Positions 1 to 8,207 of a stretch of 64,000 nucleotides of DNA are shown piece after piece. The notes below the pieces were generated by a model. The model was given only the letters and a program-made list of their open reading frames with translations. It was not told the DNA's origin and ran no database searches. How positions within the stretch are numbered: position 1 is the stretch's first letter; every line of letters starts with the position of its first letter. The position numbers were made by a program, and so were the translations under genes. The DNA is from Calditrichia bacterium (GTDB lineage: Bacteria; Calditrichota; Calditrichia; RBG-13-44-9; J075). The DNA lies in the NCBI GenBank assembly GCA_020635015.1, contig JACKAP010000011.1, forward strand, positions 62,001-126,000, read 5' to 3'.

Positions 1-423
1 GGGGTGCTGGTGGTGCGCTCGAAAAACCGCATCTTAGACGACAGCGACCTGGCCAGCGGCCTGGAGGCCAACGGCAGCATTAACGTGCACTGGGGCGGGG
101 AAGGCTTCAGCGCCGATATCGGCACCTGGTCGGAAGGCTGCCAGGTGATTACCGGCAAGGCCTATATCAATCACAAAAACGAGCTGGTCGACCTCGCGAA
201 ATACGCCGCAGTTAACTCCGGCGGGCTGGGAAAATATGTCAATGGAAACTACCAGACCAAAGGAGCCTATACGGTGCTTTCCGATGTGGTGGCAGCCCTC
301 TCCGGCAGTGAAAACATCGTACGATATATGCTGCTGACCGAGGAAGACCTGGCGATGAGTCCCGAGGTGGTGGGCATGGTGGAGGGAGCACGCAAGATGT
401 TTGCCGGCATCCGCTGGGCTTAG
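1..423 (+). CDS. C-terminal part of an unidentified protein (5' end outside window)
   Basis: The frame is open from base 1 to the TAG at 421-423, giving about 140 residues; a GTG at base 4 need not be the start, so I treat the gene as truncated by the window edge. The visible part contains INVHWGGEGF followed by WSEGCQVITG and then AYINHKNELVDLA. The motif HWGG-x(n)-WSEGCQV, a His and a Cys in a small beta-rich fold, resembles uncharacterised bacterial proteins that I cannot assign to a named family; an L,D-transpeptidase-like or peptidoglycan-related fold is only a guess. It lies about 140 bp upstream of the caspase gene on the same strand, separated by an inverted repeat, so co-transcription is uncertain. 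Confidence 0.6.
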   Translation, partial: GVLVVRSKNRILDDSDLASGLEANGSINVHWGGEGFSADIGTWSEGCQVITGKAYINHKNELVDLAKYAAVNSGGLGKYVNGNYQTKGAYTVLSDVVAALSGSENIVRYMLLTEEDLAMSPEVVGMVEGARKMFAGIRWA

Positions 424-452
424 GATGATTTTGGAGAGAATTTACTGATTTG

Positions 453-540
453 GCCACGGATTTTCACAGATAAACACGGATTAAAACCTTTTTATTGTTA
501 ATAAACGAAAAATCCGTGAGAATCCGTGTAAATCCGTGGC
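453..540. repeat. Inverted repeat, CCACGGATT family
   Basis: The left arm starts with GCCACGGATTTTCACAG and the right arm ends with GTAAATCCGTGGC. Each arm carries several variants of CACGGATT about 9-12 bp apart. It fills most of the gap between the first gene and the caspase gene and overlaps the alternative upstream TTG start of the latter. It would form an imperfect hairpin in RNA of either strand. Confidence 0.8.
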
Positions 541-563
541 TAAAAATTCAATTGGAGAACCGG

Positions 564-3500
564 ATGCCGGAACGAAAACCTACTCCCCAATTCCCCTTCG
601 AGCGCAGCTTTGCCTTTATTGTGGGGATCGATGATTACGACCAGCAAGGCGACGCCCCGCCGCTGCAAACCGCGGTGAGCGACGCCCGCGCCCTGGCCCG
701 GGTGCTGAAGCAGAAGCCCCATGAATTTTCGGTGACCCTGCTGGAAAATCCCAACGGCGCGCAGCTGCGCGAGTTGCTGGATGTGACGATCCCGGAATTG
801 AACATCGGGGCAAGCGACCGGGTGCTGTTCTACTTCGCCGGTCACGGCATCGCTGATGACGCCGAGGGCCGCCCGGAGGGCTACCTGCTGCCCGCCGACG
901 CCCGGCTGGATGCGGTGGATTCGTTCCTGCCGATGAAGCGCCTCTACGAAGCGCTGCGCCCCCTGGAATGCCCCCACCTGCTGCTGGTGCTCGATTGCTG
1001 CTTTGCCGGGGCCTTCCGCTGGGCCACCAAAGAACGCGCCGCCCGCCCGCGGGTGCCCCAGCGCATCACCGAATACCGCCTGCGCCGCTTCTGCGAGGAC
1101 CACGCCTGGCAGGTGATCACCTCCACTTCCTACTATCAGAAAGCGCAGGATGTCTCCAGCCTGAAGACCCGCGCCCTGGGCAAGCGCGAGCAACTGCTGC
1201 AGGCCAAAACCGACGGCGCCGCCGAACACTCGCCCTTCGCCAAAGCCCTGCTGGAAGGCCTGGCCGGGCTGGCTGACGCCCGGGTGGGGGAACGGGGCGA
1301 CGGGGTGATCACCGGCAGCGAGCTCTACAGCTTTATCCGCGACCGGATCTCGGAAGACGCCGCGCCAGGAAGCGGGGGCGAGGCCCAGAAACCGAATCAT
1401 ATCTTCCTGGAAAAGGATAAGGGCGGGGAATTCATCTTCCTGCATCCCAAACATCCCCTTAATCCATTGCCCGATGTGGAGCGAAATCCCTACAAAGGCC
1501 TGGCCTCCTACGATGAGAGCGACCAGGAGCTGTTCTTCGGCCGCTCGGCAGCGATTGAAAAACTGCAGCAACTGGCGGCGCAGCAACAGTTCTTGGTGAT
1601 CAGCGGGGTCTCCGGCAGCGGCAAGTCTTCCCTGATCAAGGCCGGGCTGCTGCCGGAACTGCGCGAGGCCGGCTGGCGCATCCTGCCGGTGCTGCGCCCG
1701 GGGGCCCATCCGCTGCGCTCCCTGGGAAAAAGGTTTCGGGAGTGGCAGGTTTTCTCTCTGAGTGAAGCTTCCCTGGCAGCGCTGGATAAGGAGGAACTTC
1801 CGGAAGATGCGCTGGCAAATTTACAGGCAATCGTGGGACAGGAAGCGGTAGGCGAACACGCCTTCGCCCTGCTGCTGAAGCAGGCGCTGGCGGATGTGCG
1901 CGGGATGCCGCTCTGCCTCAGCACCGCAGCGCATCGGGCGCTCCAAAGCGCCGGAATTTCCCCCAATCTGCTGGAAAAGCTGACCGGTTTGATCGATCGC
2001 CGCTTTGCCCAGGAAGCGGATTTCTGGTCGGCGGTAAGTGAAGCGACCGGAAAGCAGCCGGAGCGGGAGGACCAGTTGATCATCCTGGCCTACGCCGCCG
2101 CCGGGCTGGTCTGGCAGCATGCCGAAGCAGCGCCGCTTTTCCCGGCCCTCTCATCACTAAATCCGCAAAACCTGTCGCCGCTGTTGAATGAGCTGAAGCA
2201 GCAGAAAACCGTTTTGCTGATCGATCAATATGAAGAGTTGATTACCCGCTGCCAGGATAAGCAGGAGCGCCAGCAGTACGAGGAACTTCTGCAAGCCCTG
2301 CTTGAAGGCACCGCCAGCGATGACTTCAAGCTAATCCTCACCGTGCGGGCCGATTTCGAGCCGCTGCTGGACAAAGGGCCGCTGGAGGATGCCTGGGAGG
2401 CGGGGCGCTTCCTGGTGACGGCGCTTTCTCCCGATGAATTGAAGGAAGTGATCGAGATGCCCGCCTACCAGGAGGTGCTGGATTTCGAGCCGGGTCTGGT
2501 GGAGGAGATCGTCAACGAGGTCAGCCAATCGCCCGGTGCCCTGCCGCTGCTCTCCTACACCCTGAGCCAGCTTTACGAAGCCTTCCGCGCTCGCCCGGCC
2601 AAAGGAGGCCAGCGCACCCTCAGCCGGGCGGATTACGAGGCCCTGGGCAAGGTGCGCGGCGCCCTGAGCAGCGGGGCCGACCGCCTCTATCGCCAGCTCG
2701 ACGCGCCCCATCAGGCCACCTTGAAGAAGATCATGCTGCGCCTGGTCTCTCTGGAAGGGGGCGAGCCGGCCAGCCGGCGGGCGCTGCTGGAGGAGCTGGA
2801 ATATCCCGATGACGCCGAAAATCTCCGGGTGGCGCACATCCTGGAACAGTTCCTGGAGGCGCGCCTGCTGGTGCGGGGCCGCGACAGCAGCGGCGAGGTC
2901 TACGTGGAGCCGGCCCACGATGCTCTGGTGAAAGCCTGGCAGACCTTGAGCGACTGGATCGAGGCCGACGGCCAGGACACCATCCTGCTGCAGCGCCGCC
3001 TCAGCCGGGCGGTGCGGGAGTATCACCATCCCACCCTGCCGGTGGAAGCGCAGCAGGACGAAAAGCAGTTGCGCGACTATCGCAAGCGCTCTCTCTGGAA
3101 CGACAATCCCCGCCTGGCCCAACTGGTGGAGATCCAGCGCAGCAAAGATCCTAATGACAACTGGCTCAACCGCCAGGAGCTGGATTTCGTGACCGAGAGC
3201 GACAACCGCAAGAAGTTCCGCAGCCGGGTGCTGCGTGCCACCGTGATCGCGGTGCTGGCGCTCCTGACCGTCCTGTCGGTGTGGGCGCTGCTGAAGTCGG
3301 CGGAAGCGCTGGACAACTCCCGCAAGAATCTCGCCAGCAGCCTCGCCGCTAATGCCCGCCTGACCCTCTCCGAAGACCGCACCCGCGCCATCCGTCTGGC
3401 CCAGGCCGCCTACGCCATCCCGGAGGCGGAGCCGGGCAGTAGGGCGATTGCCGCCAAGGTGATGAGCGAGGCGATGCTGCCGTTCCAGCAAGCGCAGCAG

Positions 3501-6491
3501 CCGTTTTATGCCGCCCGTCTGAAATATGTGAATTATATAAGCCAGGTTCGATTTTCTCCCGACGGAGGGATACTGGTGTTTGCCGGACGCGGGCATCGTA
3601 CGGAAAATGTGCAAATGGCGGCGCTTTGGAATATTCACCGTCAGGCGTTGTCGGAAATGATTTTATCCAAGTATGATAATACCAATTTTGTTTTTTCGAA
3701 GGATGATACGAAACTGTTGAGCCTTGACGGCAAAATCCGCGACCTGAAAGGCCGCATTGAATTTGACCCCTTCCGTTTTTACCTCGCCAACATTTTCGGA
3801 AGCGCGGACAACCAGGTAGAATATTCGGATATCATCGATCCTTTCGATTTCGAGTGCGGTATCTCGCCGGCAAGGGACCTTTTGCTGACATATTACCGGG
3901 AAGCCAGAGATGACACCGTGGTGCGGATCTGGAACCTGCAGGGAGAACCAGTGGCCGATTTGCCCCATGCGGAAGGGATCGCCTTTGCGACCTTCTCTCC
4001 GGATGGGCGGGCGGTATTGACCCGGGGAGAAGACGATTATCGTAGCGGCCTGCTACGGGTGTGGGATTTGCAGGGCCGCCCGGCCGACAGTCTTCTGCGT
4101 TTCCAACTGTATCGAGAGGATGAATACCGAAGCGACATGGCGGTAATGAAAGGGGTCAGCATATCGCCGGACCGCCGGCGCACCCTGGTTTGGGTGGATG
4201 ATACGCTACGCCTGGTGCAGTCCTGGATACCCCTGCGCATGAAAGACCTGACCTCGGAAGCAGATTATCGGCTGTTTTCCCCTGCCGGCGGGATCATCCT
4301 GACCGCCGCCGACAGCAGCGCCCAATTATGGGACAGCACCGGCATGAAGCTGGCGTCACTGAAACATCCGGCGCCGATCGATTCCCTGCTGTTTTCTCCT
4401 GACGGCGCAACCATCCTGGTGGTGAGCGATAGCGCCTGCCGCTTCTGGGATGTGCAGGGAAATCCACGCAGTCCGCTGATGACGCCCGATTCCGCCCTGA
4501 AATCACTCCATTTCTTCCCGGACGGAAAGCGGGTTCTGGCGCGATTCGAGCGTGACGTGCAACTATGGAATATCGCCGGTCAAGTCGTGTTGGACGGCCT
4601 TCAACCGGCAGATTCCTCCACCCAGGCAGCAGCAGATCCGCAGTTGGCCCAGCCGGAGGCGCCAACGAGCAAAGCAGCCTTCGATGAAATATTCAATTCC
4701 TCCATGACAGAGCCCGATTCCATTTCGACTGCCACTGCCACTGCCACTGCCACTGCCACTGCCACTGCCACTGCTACTATGCCACCGACCCCGCTCCTGC
4801 CTCGCATAAACCAGGCCCGTATCCTCCCCGGCGGCGACCGTTTCCTGACCATCAGCGACAGCACCGCCCAAATCTGGGACCTGCAGGGCAGGCCGCTCGG
4901 CGCGCAAATGACCCACCGGGAATTTGACTCCGATGGCCCGTCGGTATTTATCTCACCCGGGGGAGACCGGATCATTACCGTGGAGATCCGGCAGGGACTC
5001 AATCGCGCCGCCCTGGCCGAGCTCCCCGCTGAACTGAAGGAAAATCTGCCGGTCGACAGCCGGGTATCGGTCGACCGCCAGACCCTTCACGGCCGTTACG
5101 AGCTGTGGGACCGGAACGGTCAACGGCTGGCGCTGTTGTATGACGGCTGGGTCAGCGAGAGAATTGCGCGCTACGAGGGGAACAAAATCATTTTTTTCCC
5201 GGATGGAGAAAGGTTCCTCACGATAGCCCCGGATCATACCGTTTATATGTGGGACTTGCAGCCGGAGGAACTGGCTACTTTCTACCGGGAGGGCGAATCG
5301 CCTTTCGGGACGTACGACCGGGCGGTGCTCTCCCCCGACGGGCGGAAGCTGGCGACTCTCACGGAAGCGCGCCTCGAGCGGGAGCTGAAGATCTGGGATA
5401 CGGTTAATGGAGAACTGCTGGCACAACGGCGCCTGGCCTTCGATTTTCCGGATTTTGCTCAGCCTTCAACCATCTATATGAAAGGCCCGGACTACTTCGG
5501 GTTTGATGCCGGCGGCGGGCATGTCCTGGTGACCGGGTATTTTTTTGCAGACCAACACTATATGCTAAAAGGCGTTCAAGCCGACAATGTTTTGAACCTG
5601 GAAGGAGAACCGGTATGGCGCGATACCAGCAACCAAGATGGCCTGATCGGAACCGCTTCTCCGCCGGCAATCTCTCCTGACGGCGCTAAGTTGTTCCGGG
5701 TACTGCCTGAGAAAATGCCGGAGATCATCGATTTGGCCGGGGAAACTGCGCCGGTCAAATTTGCTTTGAAACGCGATACGACCCGGTTTGATCGCAGTGA
5801 GTTCCAGGCCGCCTGTGTTTCGGATGATTTTACCCGGGTGTTGACCGCAATGGAAATGGCTGACGGTGATCTTAAGGTCATATTATGGTCGGGAGAAACC
5901 GGCGATTCTCTCCGTGCCTACTCGCTCGGCCTGGCGTTGAAAGCCGTCGAACGCATCTGTTTCCTGCCCGACGGCGAGCATTTTCTGACGGTGTATCACG
6001 ATTCTACTGTGATCAAGCTTTGGGATCTGAAAGGCAAACACCTGGCCAATCTTTCCGGGCATAGCGGCCAGATCCGCGCCCTGATCTTCTCCCCGGATCA
6101 AACCCGGCTGCTCAGCGCCTCGCTGGACGGCAGCGCCCGGCTGTGGGATCTGCAGGGGCGGCCGCTGGCCGTGATGCCGATGGGCGGCGCGGTAACCGCC
6201 GCAACTTTCTCCCCGGACGGGCGGACGATCCTGACCGCCTCGCAGCTCGATCCCGGCCGAACTCTGGCCGCTGGCAACAACCTGGCAATCTTATGGGATC
6301 TCCACGGCAATCGTTTGAGCGAGATCCAAACTCTCAATCCCAATGCGGTGGTCTTTTCCCACGACAGCAAATATATCTTCACCGCAGAAGGCAAGCGCTA
6401 TTGGACGCCGGATGCGATCAACGAATGGCTGCAGGATGCCCCGGTGTATAATTTCAGCCCGGAGGAGCGGGCGGGGTTGGGGATAGATTAG
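564..6491 (+). CDS. Caspase-like peptidase / STAND ATPase / transmembrane / WD40 protein, 1975 aa
   Basis: ATG 564 is preferred over an upstream TTG at 495 because it has a GGAG site 7-10 bases upstream and the earlier codons lie in a repeat. Domains: a caspase-like (peptidase C14) domain at about residues 15-290 with catalytic His94 in YFAGHG and Cys146 in LDCCFAG; a novel-STAND NTPase opening with NPYKGLASYDESD, with a P-loop GVSGSGKSS near 348 and Walker B LLIDQYEE near 552; one membrane helix at about 890-911; then WD40-type repeats (FSPDG...LWDLQG) from about 990 to the C terminus. In this architecture the WD40 region is expected to sense a ligand, the STAND module to oligomerise and the caspase to cut a target. 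A role in defence or regulated cell death is inferred. A Thr-Ala linker coded by a hexanucleotide repeat divides the propeller region. Confidence 0.92.
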   Translation: MPERKPTPQFPFERSFAFIVGIDDYDQQGDAPPLQTAVSDARALARVLKQKPHEFSVTLLENPNGAQLRELLDVTIPELNIGASDRVLFYFAGHGIADDAEGRPEGYLLPADARLDAVDSFLPMKRLYEALRPLECPHLLLVLDCCFAGAFRWATKERAARPRVPQRITEYRLRRFCEDHAWQVITSTSYYQKAQDVSSLKTRALGKREQLLQAKTDGAAEHSPFAKALLEGLAGLADARVGERGDGVITGSELYSFIRDRISEDAAPGSGGEAQKPNHIFLEKDKGGEFIFLHPKHPLNPLPDVERNPYKGLASYDESDQELFFGRSAAIEKLQQLAAQQQFLVISGVSGSGKSSLIKAGLLPELREAGWRILPVLRPGAHPLRSLGKRFREWQVFSLSEASLAALDKEELPEDALANLQAIVGQEAVGEHAFALLLKQALADVRGMPLCLSTAAHRALQSAGISPNLLEKLTGLIDRRFAQEADFWSAVSEATGKQPEREDQLIILAYAAAGLVWQHAEAAPLFPALSSLNPQNLSPLLNELKQQKTVLLIDQYEELITRCQDKQERQQYEELLQALLEGTASDDFKLILTVRADFEPLLDKGPLEDAWEAGRFLVTALSPDELKEVIEMPAYQEVLDFEPGLVEEIVNEVSQSPGALPLLSYTLSQLYEAFRARPAKGGQRTLSRADYEALGKVRGALSSGADRLYRQLDAPHQATLKKIMLRLVSLEGGEPASRRALLEELEYPDDAENLRVAHILEQFLEARLLVRGRDSSGEVYVEPAHDALVKAWQTLSDWIEADGQDTILLQRRLSRAVREYHHPTLPVEAQQDEKQLRDYRKRSLWNDNPRLAQLVEIQRSKDPNDNWLNRQELDFVTESDNRKKFRSRVLRATVIAVLALLTVLSVWALLKSAEALDNSRKNLASSLAANARLTLSEDRTRAIRLAQAAYAIPEAEPGSRAIAAKVMSEAMLPFQQAQQPFYAARLKYVNYISQVRFSPDGGILVFAGRGHRTENVQMAALWNIHRQALSEMILSKYDNTNFVFSKDDTKLLSLDGKIRDLKGRIEFDPFRFYLANIFGSADNQVEYSDIIDPFDFECGISPARDLLLTYYREARDDTVVRIWNLQGEPVADLPHAEGIAFATFSPDGRAVLTRGEDDYRSGLLRVWDLQGRPADSLLRFQLYREDEYRSDMAVMKGVSISPDRRRTLVWVDDTLRLVQSWIPLRMKDLTSEADYRLFSPAGGIILTAADSSAQLWDSTGMKLASLKHPAPIDSLLFSPDGATILVVSDSACRFWDVQGNPRSPLMTPDSALKSLHFFPDGKRVLARFERDVQLWNIAGQVVLDGLQPADSSTQAAADPQLAQPEAPTSKAAFDEIFNSSMTEPDSISTATATATATATATATATMPPTPLLPRINQARILPGGDRFLTISDSTAQIWDLQGRPLGAQMTHREFDSDGPSVFISPGGDRIITVEIRQGLNRAALAELPAELKENLPVDSRVSVDRQTLHGRYELWDRNGQRLALLYDGWVSERIARYEGNKIIFFPDGERFLTIAPDHTVYMWDLQPEELATFYREGESPFGTYDRAVLSPDGRKLATLTEARLERELKIWDTVNGELLAQRRLAFDFPDFAQPSTIYMKGPDYFGFDAGGGHVLVTGYFFADQHYMLKGVQADNVLNLEGEPVWRDTSNQDGLIGTASPPAISPDGAKLFRVLPEKMPEIIDLAGETAPVKFALKRDTTRFDRSEFQAACVSDDFTRVLTAMEMADGDLKVILWSGETGDSLRAYSLGLALKAVERICFLPDGEHFLTVYHDSTVIKLWDLKGKHLANLSGHSGQIRALIFSPDQTRLLSASLDGSARLWDLQGRPLAVMPMGGAVTAATFSPDGRTILTASQLDPGRTLAAGNNLAILWDLHGNRLSEIQTLNPNAVVFSHDSKYIFTAEGKRYWTPDAINEWLQDAPVYNFSPEERAGLGID
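4728..4778 (+). repeat. In-frame ACTGCC hexanucleotide tandem repeat
   Basis: Seven perfect ACTGCC units are followed by ACTGCT and ACT inside the WD40 region of the caspase-STAND gene. They encode a Thr-Ala run (residues about 1389-1405) and then a Pro-rich stretch MPPTP. The unit is a multiple of three, so slippage would change linker length without breaking the frame. Confidence 0.97.
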
Positions 6492-6534
6492 AGGGTGCTT
6501 AGCGCCTCCTTTGCATTAAAAACAGCTACTGAAA

Positions 6535-6577
6535 ACCGCAAAGGGCGCAAAGGAGGCGCAGAGAACCGCAGAGAAGG
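6535..6577 (+). repeat. Left arm of repeat flanking the GxxExxY gene
   Basis: The arm consists of iterated CGCAAAG/GCGCAGAG motifs (ACCGCAAAGGGCGCAAAGG and on) ending ten bases before the ATG of the next gene. Its inverted partner lies just after that gene's stop codon and a third, same-orientation copy follows at 7019. Confidence 0.85.
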
Positions 6578-6586
6578 AAATGAAAA

Positions 6587-6964
6587 ATGGATGAAAATCG
6601 AATATCACAGGAAGTTCTCGGGGCTGCAATCGAGGTTCATAGAATATTAGGCCCCGGACTTTTAGAATCGGCTTATGAAACAAGTCTGGAGAGGGAGTTG
6701 CAGATTCGGGAATTGAACGTGCAGCGACAGGTGGGACTCCCGCTGATTTATAAGGATATAAAATGTGATATGGGTTATCGAGTCGATCTCTTGGTTGAAA
6801 ATCGTGTTATCGTCGAAATAAAATCGGTTGATGCATTAAATGATATTCATGTCGCACAGGTTTTGACCTATTTGAAACTGAGTAATCTCAAATTGGGTTT
6901 ACTTCTCAATTTCAATGTTACGCTTTTGAAAAACGGAATCAAAAGATTGGTAAATAAACTCTAA
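6587..6964 (+). CDS. GxxExxY protein (PD-(D/E)XK-like nuclease fold)
   Basis: This 125-residue protein matches the GxxExxY family (PF13366 type): the name-giving motif is GLLESAY near residue 25, and a PD-(D/E)XK-like core follows as VDLLVENRVIVEIKS, with Asp and the E-I-K triad member visible. The family is predicted to have a nuclease fold, but its biological role is not established. The length is normal for the family. The gene is tightly enclosed by inverted copies of a CGCAAAG-type repeat (6535-6577 and 6970-7007). Its codon use looks more AT-rich (ATA, AAA, TTA) than the neighbouring GC-rich genes, which suggests separate origin or transfer. Confidence 0.9.
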   Translation: MDENRISQEVLGAAIEVHRILGPGLLESAYETSLERELQIRELNVQRQVGLPLIYKDIKCDMGYRVDLLVENRVIVEIKSVDALNDIHVAQVLTYLKLSNLKLGLLLNFNVTLLKNGIKRLVNKL

Positions 6965-6969
6965 AAAAA

Positions 6970-7007
6970 CTCTGCGCCCTTTGCGCCTCCTTCGCGCCCT
7001 TTGCGGT
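6970..7007 (-). repeat. Right (inverted) arm of repeat flanking the GxxExxY gene
   Basis: The arm starts CTCTGCGCCCTTTGCGCC and ends TTTGCGGT, the inverted counterpart of 6535-6577. It begins five bases after the stop codon of the GxxExxY gene. Confidence 0.85.
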
Positions 7008-7018
7008 AAAAAAGCAGA

Positions 7019-7058
7019 ACCGCAAGTTCGCAAAGTAGGCGCAGAGAACCGCAGAGAA
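7019..7058 (+). repeat. Third copy of the CGCAAAG/GCGCAGAG repeat
   Basis: This copy (ACCGCAAGTTCGCAAAG...GCGCAGAGAACCGCAGAG) has the same orientation as the copy at 6535. It forms a further inverted pair with 6970-7007 that has almost no spacer. Confidence 0.85.
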
Positions 7059-7079
7059 CAACTTACATGTTTCAATGAC

Positions 7080-7265
7080 TTATTTGAGCAGCTGTATTTT
7101 CCCCGCCAGCAGCGCCTCTCCAAAATCAAGCACGCAGACGTAAAATCCGGAAGCCGCCAGCGCGCCGCTTTGATCCCGCCGTCCCAGGTGATCTGGTATT
7201 CGCCGGGGCCGCTCACCTGCAGGATCAGCGCCCGCACCAACTGGCCGAGGGCGCAGCAGGTCCGT
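7080..7265 (-). pseudogene. Decayed T9SS C-terminal sorting domain fragment
   Basis: On the minus strand one frame reads LILQVSGPGEYQITWDG and a second frame continues RDQSGALAASGFYVCVLD to GKIQLLK and a stop. Together these match the end of a T9SS type A sorting domain (compare the intact ones at 45.7, 53.6 and 55.4 kb). The join requires restoring one base near 7175-7181, so it is a frameshifted remnant. No upstream body of the gene remains; the DNA beyond is a perfect hairpin at 7273-7333. Confidence 0.75.
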
Positions 7266-7272
7266 TTTTTGT

Positions 7273-7333
7273 CCACGGATTACACGGATTAACACTGATG
7301 TTCAAAATCAGTGTTAATCCGTGTAATCCGTGG
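7273..7333. repeat. Perfect 27-bp inverted repeat, CCACGGATT family
   Basis: The arms 7273-7299 and 7307-7333 are exact reverse complements with a 7-base loop. The left arm starts CCACGGATTACACGGATT. This is the cleanest copy of the family in the window and lies upstream of the SDR promoter. Confidence 0.97.
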
Positions 7334-7371
7334 TTCATCAGTTCAAAGCGTCATATAGCTTAAACAGATAT

Positions 7372-7386
7372 CGCTCAAAACGCTCA
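7372..7386 (+). promoter_or_regulatory. Candidate CarH box 1 (CGCTCAAAACGCTCA)
   Basis: Two CGCTCA half-sites are spaced 9 bp apart, ending about 6 bases before the -35 of the SDR-TspO pair. Position and sequence match the box in front of carH (14898-14912), with the -10 starting 44 and 45 bases from the box start respectively. Assignment to CarH is inference. Confidence 0.6.
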
Positions 7387-7392
7387 TTTTGT

Positions 7393-7421
7393 TTGCATCC
7401 CGGCGAATTTACAGTTATATT
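7393..7421 (+). promoter_or_regulatory. Sigma70-type promoter of the SDR-TspO pair
   Basis: TTGCAT and TATATT are separated by 17 bases. The -10 region TTATATTTGAAT is identical to that of the carH promoter. Confidence 0.65.
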
Positions 7422-7466
7422 TGAATAAATGTCTGTTGAATTGTTTATTTTTGGTAAGGAATGATC

Positions 7467-8192
7467 ATGGAGAATTTTCGCAATAAAAACATCCTGGTCG
7501 TCGGGGGCAGCTCCGGGATCGGGCTGGCGCTGGTTAAGCAGTTGCTGGCCCGGGAGGCTAATGTGTTCACGGTTTCCCGCCGTGAGGCGCCGGAGGACCT
7601 GCCGCCGGCCGCAAAACATCTTTCCCTGGATATCACCTCCGATAATGTGACCCCACTACAGAATTTTTTGCCGGAAGTGCTGCATGGGCTGGCCTATTGT
7701 CCCGGCACCATCACCCTCAAGCCGTTTCACCGGTTGCAGATTCGCGATTTTCAGCATGATCTGGAGGTAAACTTGCTCGGCGCAGTAAGATCGATCCAGT
7801 GCGCTCTGCCGCCCCTGAAGCAAAGCGGCGGCGCCGGGGTGATCCTGTTCAGTACCGTGGCCTCCCGGGTCGGGATGAATTTTCATGCCTCGATCGCGGC
7901 CGCCAAGGCAGCGGTGCAGGGGCTTGCGGTTTCCCTGGCGGCGGAATTGGCGCCCCAGCATATTCGCGTCAACGTGATTGCGCCGTCGATTACCATGACC
8001 CCCCTGGCCGGGCAGTTGCTCTCCAGCGAGCAAAAGCAGGACGCTTCGGCTCAGCGCCATCCCTTGAAGCAGATCGGGCAGCCCGGGGAGATGGCCGCCA
8101 TGGCAGTACATTTGCTCTCGCCGGATGCCGGCTGGATCACCGGCCAGGTGATCGGCGTTGACGGCGGCATGTCAACTTTGCGACCAATATAA
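7467..8192 (+). CDS. Short-chain dehydrogenase/reductase (SDR) without the catalytic tyrosine
   Basis: A classical-SDR-sized Rossmann protein of 241 residues. The NAD(P) motif GGSSGIG is near the N terminus, an NLLG element (the NNAG-like region) lies mid-protein, and the family C-terminal VDGG is present. ATG 7467 is preferred to ATG 7461, because AAGGA abuts 7461 directly but is correctly spaced for 7467. The active-site segment reads HASIAAAKAAV, so Lys is kept but the residue four before it is Ile rather than Tyr, as in some divergent SDRs. Substrate unknown. It is followed after 15 bases by the TspO-like gene and appears to share carH-type control, so a role in the light response is likely but inferred. 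Confidence 0.88.
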   Translation: MENFRNKNILVVGGSSGIGLALVKQLLAREANVFTVSRREAPEDLPPAAKHLSLDITSDNVTPLQNFLPEVLHGLAYCPGTITLKPFHRLQIRDFQHDLEVNLLGAVRSIQCALPPLKQSGGAGVILFSTVASRVGMNFHASIAAAKAAVQGLAVSLAAELAPQHIRVNVIAPSITMTPLAGQLLSSEQKQDASAQRHPLKQIGQPGEMAAMAVHLLSPDAGWITGQVIGVDGGMSTLRPI

Positions 8193-8207
8193 CGAGAGGA
8201 ACTATTT

